NCBI GenBank assembly: GCA_024362935.1
Contig: JANCRA010000019.1
Coordinates: 2,076,001-2,140,000, forward strand
Length of the DNA: 64,000 nt
Direction: 5' to 3'
From: Setophaga petechia
Lineage: Eukaryota > Chordata > Aves > Passeriformes > Parulidae
The position numbers and the translations under genes were made by a program. Under the pieces are notes generated by a model. The model did not search any database, was not told the origin of the DNA, and worked only from the letters and a program-made list of their open reading frames with translations. Positions within the stretch are counted from its first letter, which is position 1, and each line of letters opens with the position of its first letter. Below are positions 52,246-61,001 of this stretch, piece after piece.

Positions 52246-55200
52246 CACAACATAGGCCTGTACCTGAAAACTTGGATACTGTTCACGGTCTACCGCACGA
52301 GTAGCAAAGATATTTCCAGTTTCTCTTTCTATGTAAAACAAACCCCTTGGATCTTGATCAATTCCTGGTCCAGTAGCAGAATAATAAATAGTGTAGTTCT
52401 GAGCTGTGTCTGACTGGACCTATAAGAAGACATATTTAAGCCCAAGGAAAAACAGCAACAGCATCTCAATACATTTGCACCTTTTCATGATCATATTTAG
52501 CACAAACAAAAACTCCTAAAACAAAAAAACCAAACTTGATTTACTGTTCACAGAACAGTAGGAGAACAGCCTTCCTTTATAATGTGTGTACATGAGAAGG
52601 GGAGTTAATTCAACTCATAAATATTTAGAATTATCAAATTAAAGAGATGACTTTATAAGGGGAAAAAATTTTGAAATCCAATCTCTAGAATATCTCACAC
52701 ACAAGACATATTCAGATACAGATGGCTTATTTCTGGACCTGTTCAAGAGACTTTAGTTTTAGTGCATTCACTGAGATTGTGGTTTGCACCTAAAGAAGAA
52801 AAAGTGAAGGAAGGCAAGAAGGAATAAAGACCACATAGAGTACAGTTCAGAGATATGCCAATTCAGATAGCATCTGCATCTCATTACACCAAGGAGGCAA
52901 CATTAGACTTATCTATTTATAAACACTCTTCTCCCAAAATACTTTCCTTATTTACTGAATGCCAGAAGTTAGGAGGGTAAGATAAGTAGAAGAATGACTG
53001 CTCTGCACAGACTCTGTTATTACACTTGTCTCTACACATCTGCTACCAGCTAGTCTGTAATCTAGTGAAGGCTAGGTGGATCTATGATAACTTTAGTTCT
53101 TGCATTTCTCTTTCACGCCTACTTGTTTTCTCCCACTAACAACTTTTCTGAATAACAGAGGCCATACTCAGTCTTCAAGGCTGAAGATACACACCTCGAG
53201 CTCCAGAAAGGATGTAGACAAGCAGGCAAAATTTACCCCAGTCTGTGTTTACAAAATCCTTTTCTAAGCAATGTTATTTGCTGTTGCTTTTCTTTTAATT
53301 ACACACACTAATTTCCAGGCCAAAGAGCTCTCTTTGATAGTATGTCTCCCTTCTTTTTTCAACTTTTGCACAATGCCATTTCACTCCAACAACTAAGACC
53401 ACAAGTTATTTCAGGTACAAGATCACGAGATATACAACGAACAGGACAGAACAAGACAGAGGAATAATAGCAGGAATGTCATTGGTAGATAATACAAGAC
53501 AGCTCATCTTCTTTATCATAAAAGTCACATAAAAAACTAGCATGGGTCAAAAAATTAAGGTTTATATAAAATGTACCTGCTGTATTTGCAGTGGGAAAGG
53601 TCCCAGTGAGTTCTCTATCATGACAGATGGAATAGGTCCCCACCTTCTTTTGGTTCTTTTCAGAACTGTATCCCTAGCATGCCTGGTATTCGGTGTCTGG
53701 GTCAAGAAGACAGACAGATGAGAATACATCCATATATTCCTAACTGCATATATTTTTGCTTAACTGCCGCCCTGCATTTCCATCTTTTTCTCCCCATTCC
53801 AGTCTTCCTACTGACAATTTGTTTTTCCGAGGTCTTCATTTCTGATTATATCTGTGATAATATTCCAAGCTTTTTCATTCCTTGCGATACTTTGCATGAA
53901 TAGGATCTGCTTTAATTCCTCAAACATGGCTTTTAAGATTCTTGACATTACTGATTATGCTACTTGCTAGCATCTCCCATTTGAGAAAGGAAATCTGCTG
54001 ACTAAAGCAACACAGTAATCAAAAACTGTTAAATAAAAATACACACTACACCAGTATTTTGCCTGATTATTTGAATTCTAAAACTTAACTACAGATACTT
54101 AGTATAAAGCTGTATTCTGTGAAAAAGTATTTCAAATAAGTAAGATATCTTGAAATTTAGAACCTAACCTTTTTTTCTTCTTCCACCAAGTCAACGTGTA
54201 TTTTCTTTTCAACTTGTTCTTGAATGTCCTTAAGTAATATGGTAAAAGTCTTTTTCCCAGCAGACAAAGAAAGAGCAGATGTTGTATACACAGAACCATC
54301 CTCTAGAACCTTGAAGTTCCCATCACTGGAACTGATAAAGTCTGCAGACTGAAGGCATTCTTTCAAATCAACTGTAAAAAAATATATTCAAACAATAACT
54401 CAAACAGTAAAAAACAATATCCCTCATAAAACAAACCCAAAACCCCAAGTAAAAATTGTATTTACTGACAGATAGACTCTTCAACAGCTTGTCACTCAGT
54501 ATTTAAGCAACACCAATACCGATTTTCAAACTCACTTATGCCCTCAAATTTGATGCTTTCATTAATTTCCACTCTTGTATTCATTAGTGCTTCCTAAACG
54601 ATATGGGCTCTATATGGACATCACTCAACAAAACACTATTACACAGGTAAAATTATTGAAGCATCAGAGATGAAATTATGTAAATTTAAATACAAAAATC
54701 ATTGCAGACACGCCCATTATTGGAGCAGTAGCTATTACATTTGCCTCGTGCTCCATGCCCTACAATATCGGTGAAGATGATTAATTAATGCAAATGCCCA
54801 ATAGAGATGTTACATCTTGGAAGTTTTGCCCTCAGGAGGAAAGCACTGACTGGTACTGTGTGATTTAATACTCTTGGGAGGACAAAGGCCTTTAAATTAT
54901 GAGGCAGACAGATGGGAGAGATAAAGACTAACTAGAAAACAAACAATTAGCAATTTTTTGTAATATGCATGTGATAGAATCCCATACAGGTAATTTCAGC
55001 ATACTTCCCAGGTATTTTTCATTGTACTGCTGTCACTTGTGGCTAAAATAGATTTTTTGACTTCAATAAACTCGGTTCACCAGCAAGTAGTTTAGTACTA
55101 CACCTGGAGAAAAAGCAAAATGAGCCCTAAAAGAGGATGATTTGGCACCCTGAAAAGGATGAAAGTCAGAGACTCAAACTCCAAACAAATGATCACTGCA

Positions 55201-58200
55201 GATCACAAGAGGTGTGTCATGGTCTCAAAACCAAAACTTTTCAATACTCTCTCAATGGTATCATAGTGGATGGGACACTGCTGTATGAAAGCTGATTGCA
55301 AAATTCATGAAGATTCAGAATTACATCCTGCATACATAACTGACATTTTCGATAAACTCAAATTCCACTTTCAAAACTGCAAAAACAGAAGGGAACCATA
55401 ATTTAAAATGCTATGTGATTTCTTCTTCCTCTTAAGTCTGCCCTTTAAAGCACAAATGAAGATTTCCTAGACCTTCTATGGTACTGCAGCAGTGACTTCT
55501 ATCCTTTTTTCATAGTGCAAACAGAGTATTGAAAAGAATATCACTGCCTCATTTAAATGTGCCTTATACTGCTGCCTATTACAGCACTGCAGTTCCAAAA
55601 TTACCAAACTGGAGATATTGTTTCTGATGATTATATGAGTCAAACCATTAGTTATAGTTTTGTGGGGTTTTTTTCTTTAAAATCTCTGGTATAAGATAAG
55701 AAGAACCCTTATGATAAGCAGGAAAATCCTGACTAATTTCACTGTCAAGGTATGGTCCTTTTATCAAGTCAAAGTATTTCTCCATAAATGCTTAAGTAAT
55801 GTTGTTCGAGCTATAATGGTTTTGTTAAAAGTTTTGGGGGGAAAAAAATTTAGAGTTCCATGTTATGCAAGTTCTTCCAAAGCACTGCAATAACATGAAG
55901 TCCTATTTTTATATAAATGAAGTTTATTTACATAGAGAAATGTTAAAGTCTATGAAAACTCACACAGCTGTAGCAGCTTTCTTTGTTTTAAAATTTAAAT
56001 GTAAGATCAAGGAATTTTTACTATAAAGCTAGATTTTCTGAGCAATTGTGATGAACTACCAATTTACTTTATTTGTTCTTTCTAGAGAAATATGGGTTAG
56101 GACTGCAGACTTGGAGCACACTTCTCTGTCGTCCCAGAACCCACAAAGGGCACCCCTGAATTCTCAAATTCAGTCTCAGGCAGCACACAATCCTTCAGCA
56201 CCTCCTATGCCACGCCTCTCAAAGCTGCCTTTGAAAGACTGGTCTGAAAAAAAAATAGGAGTGGGATGTTTTCTGGTCTTCTCTATTCCTCCCAGTCACC
56301 TTCAAGGTGCCCTGAACTGAGGCAGACTGTCCAGTCAGACAGGAGCACTCTCCCGACAGAATGTGCGTGCAGGACACCTTTGCAACACGTCCCCTCGTGT
56401 GCTCTGAATGCCCCAGCACTGCTGAGCAGTCACATCCGTGTTTCACACAGAAGCAGCCTCTTGGTGCCTGGTTAAGCAGGTTTTAGAATTATTAAATTAA
56501 AGAGATTACTTTAATTTGATGTCTTCTTTTTTTTAATCATTTCCTTTGTCCAAACGACTTATTCTCTTCTTCATATGACCGTGGGTTATGGGCGCAGTGT
56601 GGAATATCAAGCATTTATTTAAATAGTAAGCCTTAAACTTCAAATTTTGAAAATATTAAATTCTGCCATTTTAGTTTTAAATTAAATCCTGTAATCTGAC
56701 AATAGCTCTTTATGCAAAAGGTGAAGGGATGCATGGAGCTGGTGTTCAAATCTGTAACAAACACAGGGCGTATCCTCCATAAAAAGCTGATCCAGCTGTT
56801 TAGCTGGCTCTCCAGTCATCCATTCATTCCATTAAAAATAAAGTCTCCTCCACTGTTAACAGCATCTCCAGCAAAGGTGCAATGCTGTGTTGTTAAGCTG
56901 GGAATTTCATAGTTTCTCTCACCTCTGCCAACTAACTTGTCAGCCTCTAGTTCAGAAGGAACATGAAAAATTACTTTCTTGCAAGCTTCACAGCACAAAC
57001 TCAGCACCTAGAAAACAAATGAAGAAATCAGGAAAAAAACCCGCATAATTACATGGTATTTTGAACTAGACACTGATGCTGACTTTGGTTGGTTTGTTTG
57101 TTTGTTATGACAAGCAAGTGAAACAGCACTGAGAGAACTCCTCCCTAAAAATTCAGGTACTGTGCAGCACAGTATACAAAGTTTCAAACTGGAAACAAGA
57201 TCTGACTACTGATCCTGTATTTGTCCAAGGGTCGTGTTTAGTTTTTTTTCTAAAATCACTGGCATTAACAGCAAGATTTCCCTTTGACTAGAGGATTATG
57301 CCTACGCTCCTACTTCAGTAGAGATACAATAAAATACAACTTCACTGTGCACTCCCTCTAACAGGATTCCTGGCCAATTTAGATCCCAGGTCTCTAAGTA
57401 TTAGGGTTTAATGCACCAACACTCAGTTTATGAGAATTGTGGCGATGCTGAACATTAAAGGGGCAAGTGTCTCATTAAAACCACATGACGACACTTGCAC
57501 TTATGTATCACTTTGCATCTTAAAAGTGCATTCTCAACAAACTAATTAAACGTAGCTTCAGCAATTAGATATGACATAAATAAAATGTCGTGTATCACAG
57601 CAGTCCACTCCCATATAACCAGTTACAAAATAGGGTCCTCCTAAAATTCAAATGAGTAGTAGATAACCAGACCTTCTTCTAAAAAGAATTTCATAGAGGT
57701 ACAAAGATTTTCCTCAGCACAAGAGAGAGAATCCTGATCTCAGATTACACGTATGTGTTTTTGCCTAATTTCTATCTCTATGTTTAAAATTGTAATCCAA
57801 AAATCACACAGACAATTAAACAAAGACATAGAAAAATGTAAATAAATCTATCCACCCTTTTATGTGCATTTACTCTTTCAGGATGAAAGTCTAGCAAAAA
57901 AGGAAAAGCATTTTTATTTTGCACATACCTTTAGGATTAAAGGTATAACGAAGTAAATAGCTAATGGAAATCCTGAAATTACTTCTGATGCTTATTAAGA
58001 AAATATTTAAATAAAAATACTTTAAACTCTGAAAGACATTAGGACCCTTTAGAAAAAAATGCTGTGTCTGCATCATAAAAGCGCTTCATATAGTTCCCTA
58101 TATATATACGCAGATATAAAAATTGCATATATACAAATAATTTAAACATCCCTGCTTATATATTAGTAGGCTTTCCTTATTAACAGATGATAAAAAACTC

Positions 58201-59520
58201 TCTCCTGAAAGTCATTGCACTAATTTTTTAAGTTATTGAAATCACAACCTATTTTTACACTGTTCTGAAACATTTTAAGAGTCAATGTGACATCTAATTT
58301 TAAAACAGTAATGCCAAGCCCAGTCTGATGTCAGCACAAAAAACTATTGAGGAGTTAAACAAAAGTAAGTGATAGTTATTCATGGACAACAAGACATAAG
58401 GAAACATAAGGTAAAAAAAAGTTGCAATGTCCTTTCACTTTACACAAAGAAGACACCTCAGGATTTTTTTCCGTTGAGTGTTGTTTGGTTTTTTCTGCTT
58501 GACAGAATAATTTTTTCCTTTTTTTAATTACATATATGAATAAAGGCGTCTGTATTTCTTTCAGTTTTGCTTTAATACCCTGGCAAAGGCAGGCACACAG
58601 TCTCTGAAATAGTAACATTATCATTAAAATGTGCATATATAATTAATATTAAAATAATATAATCAGTGCTTCAACACTACCAAGTATTTTTCTTTCACAG
58701 GCTCAACCGACCATCTGCCCTCTTTTTGTGAATGCAATGTTAATACGGAGGAAAGGGGCTAGGAAACAACAAAAAATCACTTTTACTCATCTACCATAAA
58801 TTTAAAAAAATAAAAACGTGAGAGAGAACTACCCTGCTCTGCCTGCCAAAGGCCTTTATGGAGCTGATAATTATGTACAAATACAGTAAATTGAATGTAA
58901 AGAAAATCGCTGAAAAGTGTTTCATGCACAACTAACTCTTTTAGGGCAGCTCAACAGGCTCCACACTGTGTCACAATCCTTCCCAGGGAAAAAAGAGAAC
59001 CAGGTGCAGAGAGGTAGAGTGGGAGATTTAAATAAAATCAACTGCGGTATTTTTTTTCCTATGAATATCCAGCAGTAGCATCAGCGACCCGAGTGTGTGC
59101 CCGTCGCGTAACCTCGCGGGAGGCTCCAAAAGCCACCCGACCACCTGTCCCAAGGCGAGCTGCGCATCCCGCTGGATTCCTGCCCGCGCCGAAGCCCCCC
59201 GAGGAGAGCCCCGCGGCCGCGCAGCCTCCGCGCTGCTCTGCGCCCCTCGCAAGGGCCCCGCCGAAGAGAAACCCGACTTGGGAATCAAGAACCACGCAGA
59301 GATCACCGCTCGGATGCCTCCCCGGTGCGCTGAGCACCCGCGGTGCAGCAAGAACAGCGAGGAGGAAAGGCGCGGCCAGGTGCGCTCCGCTGCGCTCCCC
59401 TCGGCCCCGGCGCCCACCCACTCATCCCATTCATCCCGGTGATCCCCTTCGCTCCCTCCCTCCCTCCCTCCCTCACTCACCAGGAGGCCGAGGACCAGGC
59501 GGGGGGGCTGCGGGGTCCAT
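37905..59520 (-). CDS. DSC2: Desmocollin (DSC2-like) desmosomal cadherin gene, 15 constitutive coding exons plus alternative b exon
   Basis: Desmocollins are calcium-dependent adhesion proteins of desmosomes; with desmogleins they join neighbouring epithelial or heart muscle cells and bind plakoglobin inside. Exons read on the minus strand give a signal peptide (1 to about 22), a propeptide to R126, five cadherin repeats (about 127-675), a transmembrane helix (about 680-704) and a cytoplasmic tail ending [15 protein letters not shown]. The total is about 881 residues for the a form and 828 for the b form, against about 900 and 847 in mammals. All splice phases from exon 2 onward agree. DSC2 rather than DSC1 or DSC3 is suggested by FATTPDGY in the first repeat and by the tail, from memory of the mammalian proteins. 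The one defect is a frame conflict in exon 1. Family assignment is very secure; the paralogue number is less so. Confidence 0.93.
38188..38233 (-). CDS. DSC2: DSC2 alternative exon b: short C-terminus [12 protein letters not shown] and stop
   Basis: This exon was too short for ORF calling and was found by looking for the mammalian b tail. Acceptor TTGTATGTAG and donor GTAAATC bound exactly 46 nt, the same length as I recall for mammals. It reads [12 protein letters not shown] then TGA (38197-38195), leaving seven bases before the donor. The stop lies so near the last junction that nonsense-mediated decay is not expected. The b form lacks the plakoglobin-binding end of the a form. Skipping or including this exon is the classical desmocollin a/b switch. 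Confidence 0.93.
38857..39093 (-). CDS. DSC2: DSC2 exon 15: Gly/His-rich cytoplasmic repeats, shared by a and b forms
   Basis: The 79 codons contain short repeats ([20 protein letters not shown] and a third KEGGGQTMM unit), then [18 protein letters not shown]. The last part is the family signature just before the a/b choice. From the donor GTAAGT the exon can join either the 46-bp b exon or the last (a) exon; both continue in phase 0. Confidence 0.96.
39094..40174 (-). other. DSC2: DSC2 intron 14
   Basis: About 1.1 kb, with a GATAT-type microsatellite at 39,338-39,373. No other feature seen. Confidence 0.6.
39338..39373 (+). repeat. ATGATATGAT-type tandem repeat in DSC2 intron 14
   Basis: Alternating ATGAT and ATGATAT units over about 36 bp. 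Confidence 0.9.
40175..40296 (-). CDS. DSC2: DSC2 exon 14: end of transmembrane helix and juxtamembrane tail
   Basis: The exon encodes [18 protein letters not shown] and ends [18 protein letters not shown]. The cysteines after the helix are possible palmitoylation sites, as in other desmosomal cadherins. [10 protein letters not shown] is nearly identical to the mammalian desmocollin juxtamembrane sequence. It has 122 nt and ends in phase 0 at ATG before donor GTAAGT. Confidence 0.95.
40297..42501 (-). other. DSC2: DSC2 intron 13
   Basis: About 2.2 kb, with a shortened CR1 copy at 41,780-42,065. The remainder shows nothing recognisable. Confidence 0.6.
41780..42065 (+). mobile_element. CR1 LINE fragment, internally deleted, in DSC2 intron 13
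   Basis: It begins in CR1 3'-region sequence ('gcagaaagggacctgggggtcctggt') and then jumps to the very end ('tgatcctgatgagtcccttt...ggttccatgat'). The middle, about 400 bp present in full copies, is missing. It is antisense to DSC2. A 202-codon open frame at 41,783-42,391 overlaps it and is not a gene. Confidence 0.75.
42502..42735 (-). CDS. DSC2: DSC2 exon 13: membrane-proximal EC5 and first part of transmembrane helix
   Basis: The exon encodes [20 protein letters not shown], then [14 protein letters not shown] and [22 protein letters not shown] with nearby cysteines is the conserved membrane-proximal segment of desmosomal cadherins. The hydrophobic run continues in exon 14. NVT just before the helix is a possible N-glycosylation site. 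The donor GTAAGT leaves one base of a Leu codon. Confidence 0.95.
42736..44199 (-). other. DSC2: DSC2 intron 12
   Basis: About 1.5 kb. It contains a plus-strand open frame of 132 codons (43304-43702) with no recognisable domain, and the GGA microsatellite near exon 12. The stretch at about 43,990-44,110 faintly resembles an old interspersed repeat. Confidence 0.55.
44164..44187 (+). repeat. (GGA)n microsatellite in DSC2 intron 12
   Basis: Eight GGA-type units; on the gene strand a TCC run 12 bp after the exon 12 donor. Confidence 0.95.
44200..44415 (-). CDS. DSC2: DSC2 exon 12: end of EC4 and start of EC5, with degenerate calcium linker
   Basis: The exon encodes [20 protein letters not shown], then [16 protein letters not shown] and MWKLTPHDD. 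The last parts match desmocollin EC5 (DPDEP and MW.L). Where mammals have D-V-N-D-N the reading here is V-P-G-N-K-N, so the EC4-EC5 calcium linker looks lost. Splice sites and phases are sound (216 nt). A GGA/TCC microsatellite begins about 12 bp past the donor. Confidence 0.93.
44416..45581 (-). other. DSC2: DSC2 intron 11
   Basis: About 1.2 kb of intron. I see no repeat or extra exon. Confidence 0.6.
45582..45724 (-). CDS. DSC2: DSC2 exon 11: EC4
   Basis: The 143-nt exon encodes [20 protein letters not shown], then [11 protein letters not shown] and [18 protein letters not shown] and LDRD are the mid-repeat and calcium motifs of EC4, and NVT is a possible N-glycosylation site. Intron 10 upstream is only 198 bp. 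The donor GTGAGT splits an Asn codon with exon 12. Confidence 0.94.
45923..46182 (-). CDS. DSC2: DSC2 exon 10: end of EC3, start of EC4
   Basis: The exon starts [21 protein letters not shown] and continues through [14 protein letters not shown] to [20 protein letters not shown] replaces the usual NDNAP linker between EC3 and EC4, a degeneracy also normal in mammalian desmocollins. DVDEGP begins EC4. It is 260 nt and ends two bases into an Arg codon shared with exon 11. Confidence 0.95.
46183..47392 (-). other. DSC2: DSC2 intron 9
   Basis: About 1.2 kb, AT-rich. I see nothing recognisable. Confidence 0.6.
47393..47578 (-). CDS. DSC2: DSC2 exon 9: EC3
   Basis: Sixty-two codons begin [16 protein letters not shown] and end [22 protein letters not shown] and the TDKNTNEG run match desmocollin EC3. 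The canonical DxD of the repeat appears as VVDLDEPGS. Phase 0 on both sides, with donor GTAAGT. Confidence 0.95.
48438..48572 (-). CDS. DSC2: DSC2 exon 8: end of EC2 and EC2-EC3 linker
   Basis: Forty-five codons, phase 0 on both sides, encode [17 protein letters not shown] and then [22 protein letters not shown] and DTNDNAP are standard cadherin repeat-end motifs; the second is a full calcium linker. Acceptor CTTTTTAG and donor GTAAGT are both strong. Confidence 0.95.
48573..50177 (-). other. DSC2: DSC2 intron 7, unique part
   Basis: About 1.6 kb of intron downstream of the CR1 copy. I see nothing recognisable; small open frames at 48,814-49,388 on the plus strand look fortuitous. Confidence 0.55.
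50178..50747 (-). mobile_element. CR1 LINE 3' fragment, antisense to plus, in DSC2 intron 7
   Basis: The plus strand begins TCATAGAGTCACAGAAAAGC and continues with the reverse complement of the CR1 3' region: 'aacactt ccaggaatgg', 'cctctctgggcaacctgctc', 'ggctgaacaactccaact' and 'ggacctgctc'. It is about 570 bp and moderately diverged, with a short A run near 50,470. The 5'-truncated form is typical of CR1. It lies in the same transcriptional sense as DSC2. Confidence 0.9.
50784..50950 (-). CDS. DSC2: DSC2 exon 7: EC2
   Basis: The exon encodes [19 protein letters not shown] and ends [22 protein letters not shown] and LDRE are the calcium-site motifs of EC2. The donor is GAG/GTGATC, weaker than its neighbours, but it joins exon 8 in phase to give LDRELVPSYTL, the expected family sequence. 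Without this splice the frame runs to a stop about 30 nt into the intron. A CR1 element starts about 40 bp past the donor. Confidence 0.93.
51220..51364 (-). CDS. DSC2: DSC2 exon 6: end of EC1, EC1-EC2 calcium linker
   Basis: The exon encodes [17 protein letters not shown], then [18 protein letters not shown] lies where desmocollins carry their proposed cell-adhesion recognition tripeptide and is the form I associate with DSC2. EDDNDNAP is the complete calcium-binding linker between EC1 and EC2. The exon is 145 nt and ends one base into a Gly codon. Confidence 0.95.
52209..52242 (+). repeat. (AT)n microsatellite in DSC2 intron 5
   Basis: About 17 AT units, ending about 20 bp from the donor of exon 5. 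Confidence 0.97.
52264..52419 (-). CDS. DSC2: DSC2 exon 5: EC1 core
   Basis: Fifty-two codons begin [19 protein letters not shown] and include [21 protein letters not shown]. The YIERETG and VDRE motifs are EC1 hallmarks; VDRE supplies acidic residues for calcium between EC1 and EC2. NYT is a possible N-glycosylation site. Acceptor CTTATAG and donor GTACAG; phase 0 on both sides. An (AT)n tract lies about 20 bp beyond the donor. Confidence 0.95.
52420..53576 (-). other. DSC2: DSC2 intron 4
   Basis: About 1.2 kb of intron. I see no repeat or exon. Confidence 0.6.
53577..53696 (-). CDS. DSC2: DSC2 exon 4: propeptide cleavage site and N-terminus of mature protein
   Basis: The 40 codons include [11 protein letters not shown]. 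The R-T-K-R sequence fits proprotein convertase (furin-type) cleavage and would leave a mature protein starting R-W. That places Trp at position 2, the strand-swap residue used by cadherins for trans binding. The rest ([13 protein letters not shown]) is the start of EC1 and closely follows the desmocollin pattern. Both ends are in phase 0. Confidence 0.95.
54169..54371 (-). CDS. DSC2: DSC2 exon 3: propeptide
   Basis: This 203-nt exon encodes [16 protein letters not shown], then [20 protein letters not shown] and a Lys/Glu-rich end (VEEEKK). It matches the cadherin prodomain of desmocollins, including the DGSVYT motif. The prodomain holds the precursor inactive until it is cleaved. The donor is the less common GTTAGG, and intron 3 behind it is only 472 bp. 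Confidence 0.94.
54372..56922 (-). other. DSC2: DSC2 intron 2
   Basis: A 2.6-kb AT-rich intron without recognisable exons. The block at about 56,090-56,470 is richer in C and G than its surroundings, with short open frames on both strands that match nothing I know. Confidence 0.6.
56923..57007 (-). CDS. DSC2: DSC2 exon 2: end of signal peptide and start of propeptide
   Basis: Acceptor TTTTCTAG and donor GTGAGAG bound 85 nt encoding VLSLCCEAC, then [19 protein letters not shown]. The first part completes the hydrophobic signal peptide. The second is the opening of the desmocollin propeptide; mammalian forms have the similar VPSKL and GRV pattern. It starts in phase 0 and ends with one base of a Val codon shared with exon 3. 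Confidence 0.92.
57008..59480 (-). other. DSC2: DSC2 intron 1
   Basis: A 2.5-kb first intron. Its 5' end is CpG-rich and starts with a (CCCT)n-like run at about 59,455-59,474; the rest is AT-rich. I see no repeat family or extra exon. Confidence 0.7.
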
Positions 59521-60290
59521 GGTGCGCGGGGCTGGGCGGGAAGGGGGGAGCCGCTGCCGTCGGTGCTGCCACGGCGGGCGAGGGAGCGAGTGCGAAGTGG
59601 CGGCGGAGGTGGCGGCGCGACTCCGCGGGAGCGCGGCTCTGCTGTCCCCTCCCGTCTGCCACGGGAGCCGGCCGGTGGGGAGGGTGGGACCGCGCGCGGC
59701 AGCGGCGACTTTAATTACTGCCTTTTTTTTTTTTCCGCCTTTTGGGTAATGCCCGTCCCGGGCCCGGCGCTGGCACACCCCGCCCGCTCACCGCCCACCT
59801 CCGCGGCGAGGCGCTGCCCGTGCCCTCCCTTCGCTGCCCCGCCCCGCCGCGGCGCCGGCTGCGCGCAGAGCCGTGCGGAGCCGCGCCCGGGACAGCTCTG
59901 CCCCCGCCCCGGCGTGCCGCTCCCGGGCGCGGCACCCTCGCCTGCCTCCCCTCCCTTCTCCCTGCCCTTCCCTTGCCTTCCCTTTCCCTGCGGGCCGCGC
60001 TCCGCAGGGCGCAGGTTCCGCACGGGCGGGTCCTGTCCCGTCCCGTCGGGGCGGTGCCGGCCGGCGGCCGCCATAGCGGGACCGAGTACTCTGCGCTCAG
60101 AGACAAAGTTTAGGATTTTCGGCCGGGTTTCTTCTTTTCGGGACGATTGTGCTGATCTGTGTGAGGCCGTGCGTGTTCGCCTGTGGCTTCTGGGTTTCGA
60201 AGTGCCTTCAGGTGAATAAAAGCCGAAATGACAGTGACAAATCCGGAGACGCGGACTGCACACGCAGGAGGGGGGCTTCCCATGGAAACA
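59090..60290 (-). promoter_or_regulatory. DSC2: CpG island covering DSC2 exon 1, 5'UTR and promoter
   Basis: GC content and CpG density rise sharply here against AT-rich flanks. The island spans the first exon (59481-59520) and extends both ways. GC-box-like runs (CCGCCCC) occur near 59,835-59,850 and 59,897-59,912. I see no TATA box at a convincing place, as expected for a CpG-island promoter. A T10 tract at about 59,724-59,734 falls in the likely 5'UTR. Long open frames on both strands in this block follow from its low stop-codon density and are not taken as genes. Confidence 0.8.
59481..59520 (-). CDS. DSC2: DSC2 exon 1: start codon and first half of signal peptide, with frame conflict
   Basis: An ATG at 59520-59518 in good context (CACCATGG) is followed by 40 nt ending in CTG before a strong donor GTGAGT. 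As written, the ATG frame reads [13 protein letters not shown], which is not hydrophobic and meets a stop in exon 2. The +1 frame reads RLVLGLL and joins exon 2 (VLSLCCEAC) in phase, giving a typical signal peptide. The two frames differ by one base at a run of seven C (59501-59507). With six C the exon would read [14 protein letters not shown] see no in-frame ATG upstream in the RLVLGLL frame over about 180 nt. Either the run is miscounted or this allele is broken. Confidence 0.8.
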
Positions 60291-60800
60291 GCCTGAGCTC
60301 AAAAGACATTTCAGCCTGAAGCAAGGAGTGGTGTTTCTATTGCCGGCTACATTTTATTCCACGTTTTGCTTTAGAAACAATTACTACTGTAGCCAGTCAG
60401 TTATTATTGTAGCCAGTCCCAAAGCACGCCGAAAAGGAGACCAAGTAGATTGCACTATTTGTTTACATTCGTGTACATTGAAATTCACAGTTCAGAAGCA
60501 AAATTCTGAAAAATAAACCTGTTTTTTACAATTTTAAGCCAATAAGGAGAGATCGGTTGAATTTGACAGCATGAGACATGCATTTGCTGGAGGTCACCAG
60601 CAGTGACTGTAGGTGGCAAGAAGGTAGGGAGGGGCAAAACCATCGGGCAGTGGCAGCGGGATGTGCATATTTGTATGGGCATGAGAATGCTGGAATGCCT
60701 AAAAGCATGGCCGTGTCCCCCCCAATCACGTGGGCATCCACAGAAGTGTGTGAGCAGCTGGGTACATAGCAGTGCACTGTGGGCACGGGGCACTCTGTAG

Positions 60801-60834
60801 GAAACCTGTGGTAACCTGTGATAACCTATGATAA
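60801..60834 (+). repeat. Imperfect 10-bp tandem repeat (AACCTGTGAT)
   Basis: Three units, AACCTGTGGT, AACCTGTGAT and AACCTATGAT, lie head to tail. Confidence 0.85.
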
Positions 60835-60980
60835 GAGTCACAACTATGTGCTGCAGTACTCCATGGCATGTTGGTGATGTAGGATGGCTCTGCTGATGGT
60901 TGTGCCCTAAACGTTGCACCGAATAACATCATACAGACTCAGTGGAAGCAGACAAAAAAGGGCTGTATCACTTCTTTTGC

Positions 60981-61001
60981 TTTGTTTGTTTGTTTGTTTG
61001 A
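60981..61001 (+). repeat. (TTTG)5 microsatellite
   Basis: Five TTTG units upstream of the DSC2 CpG island. Confidence 0.9.

Noticed and set aside
59093..60302. Several long overlapping open frames on both strands (up to 218 codons)
   Set aside because: They lie in the CpG island, where stop codons are rare; the products are low-complexity Pro/Arg/Ala and share no known motif.
60485..60919. 144-codon minus-strand frame upstream of the CpG island
   Set aside because: Cys/His-rich composition suggested a zinc finger, but spacing is irregular and no motif is satisfied.
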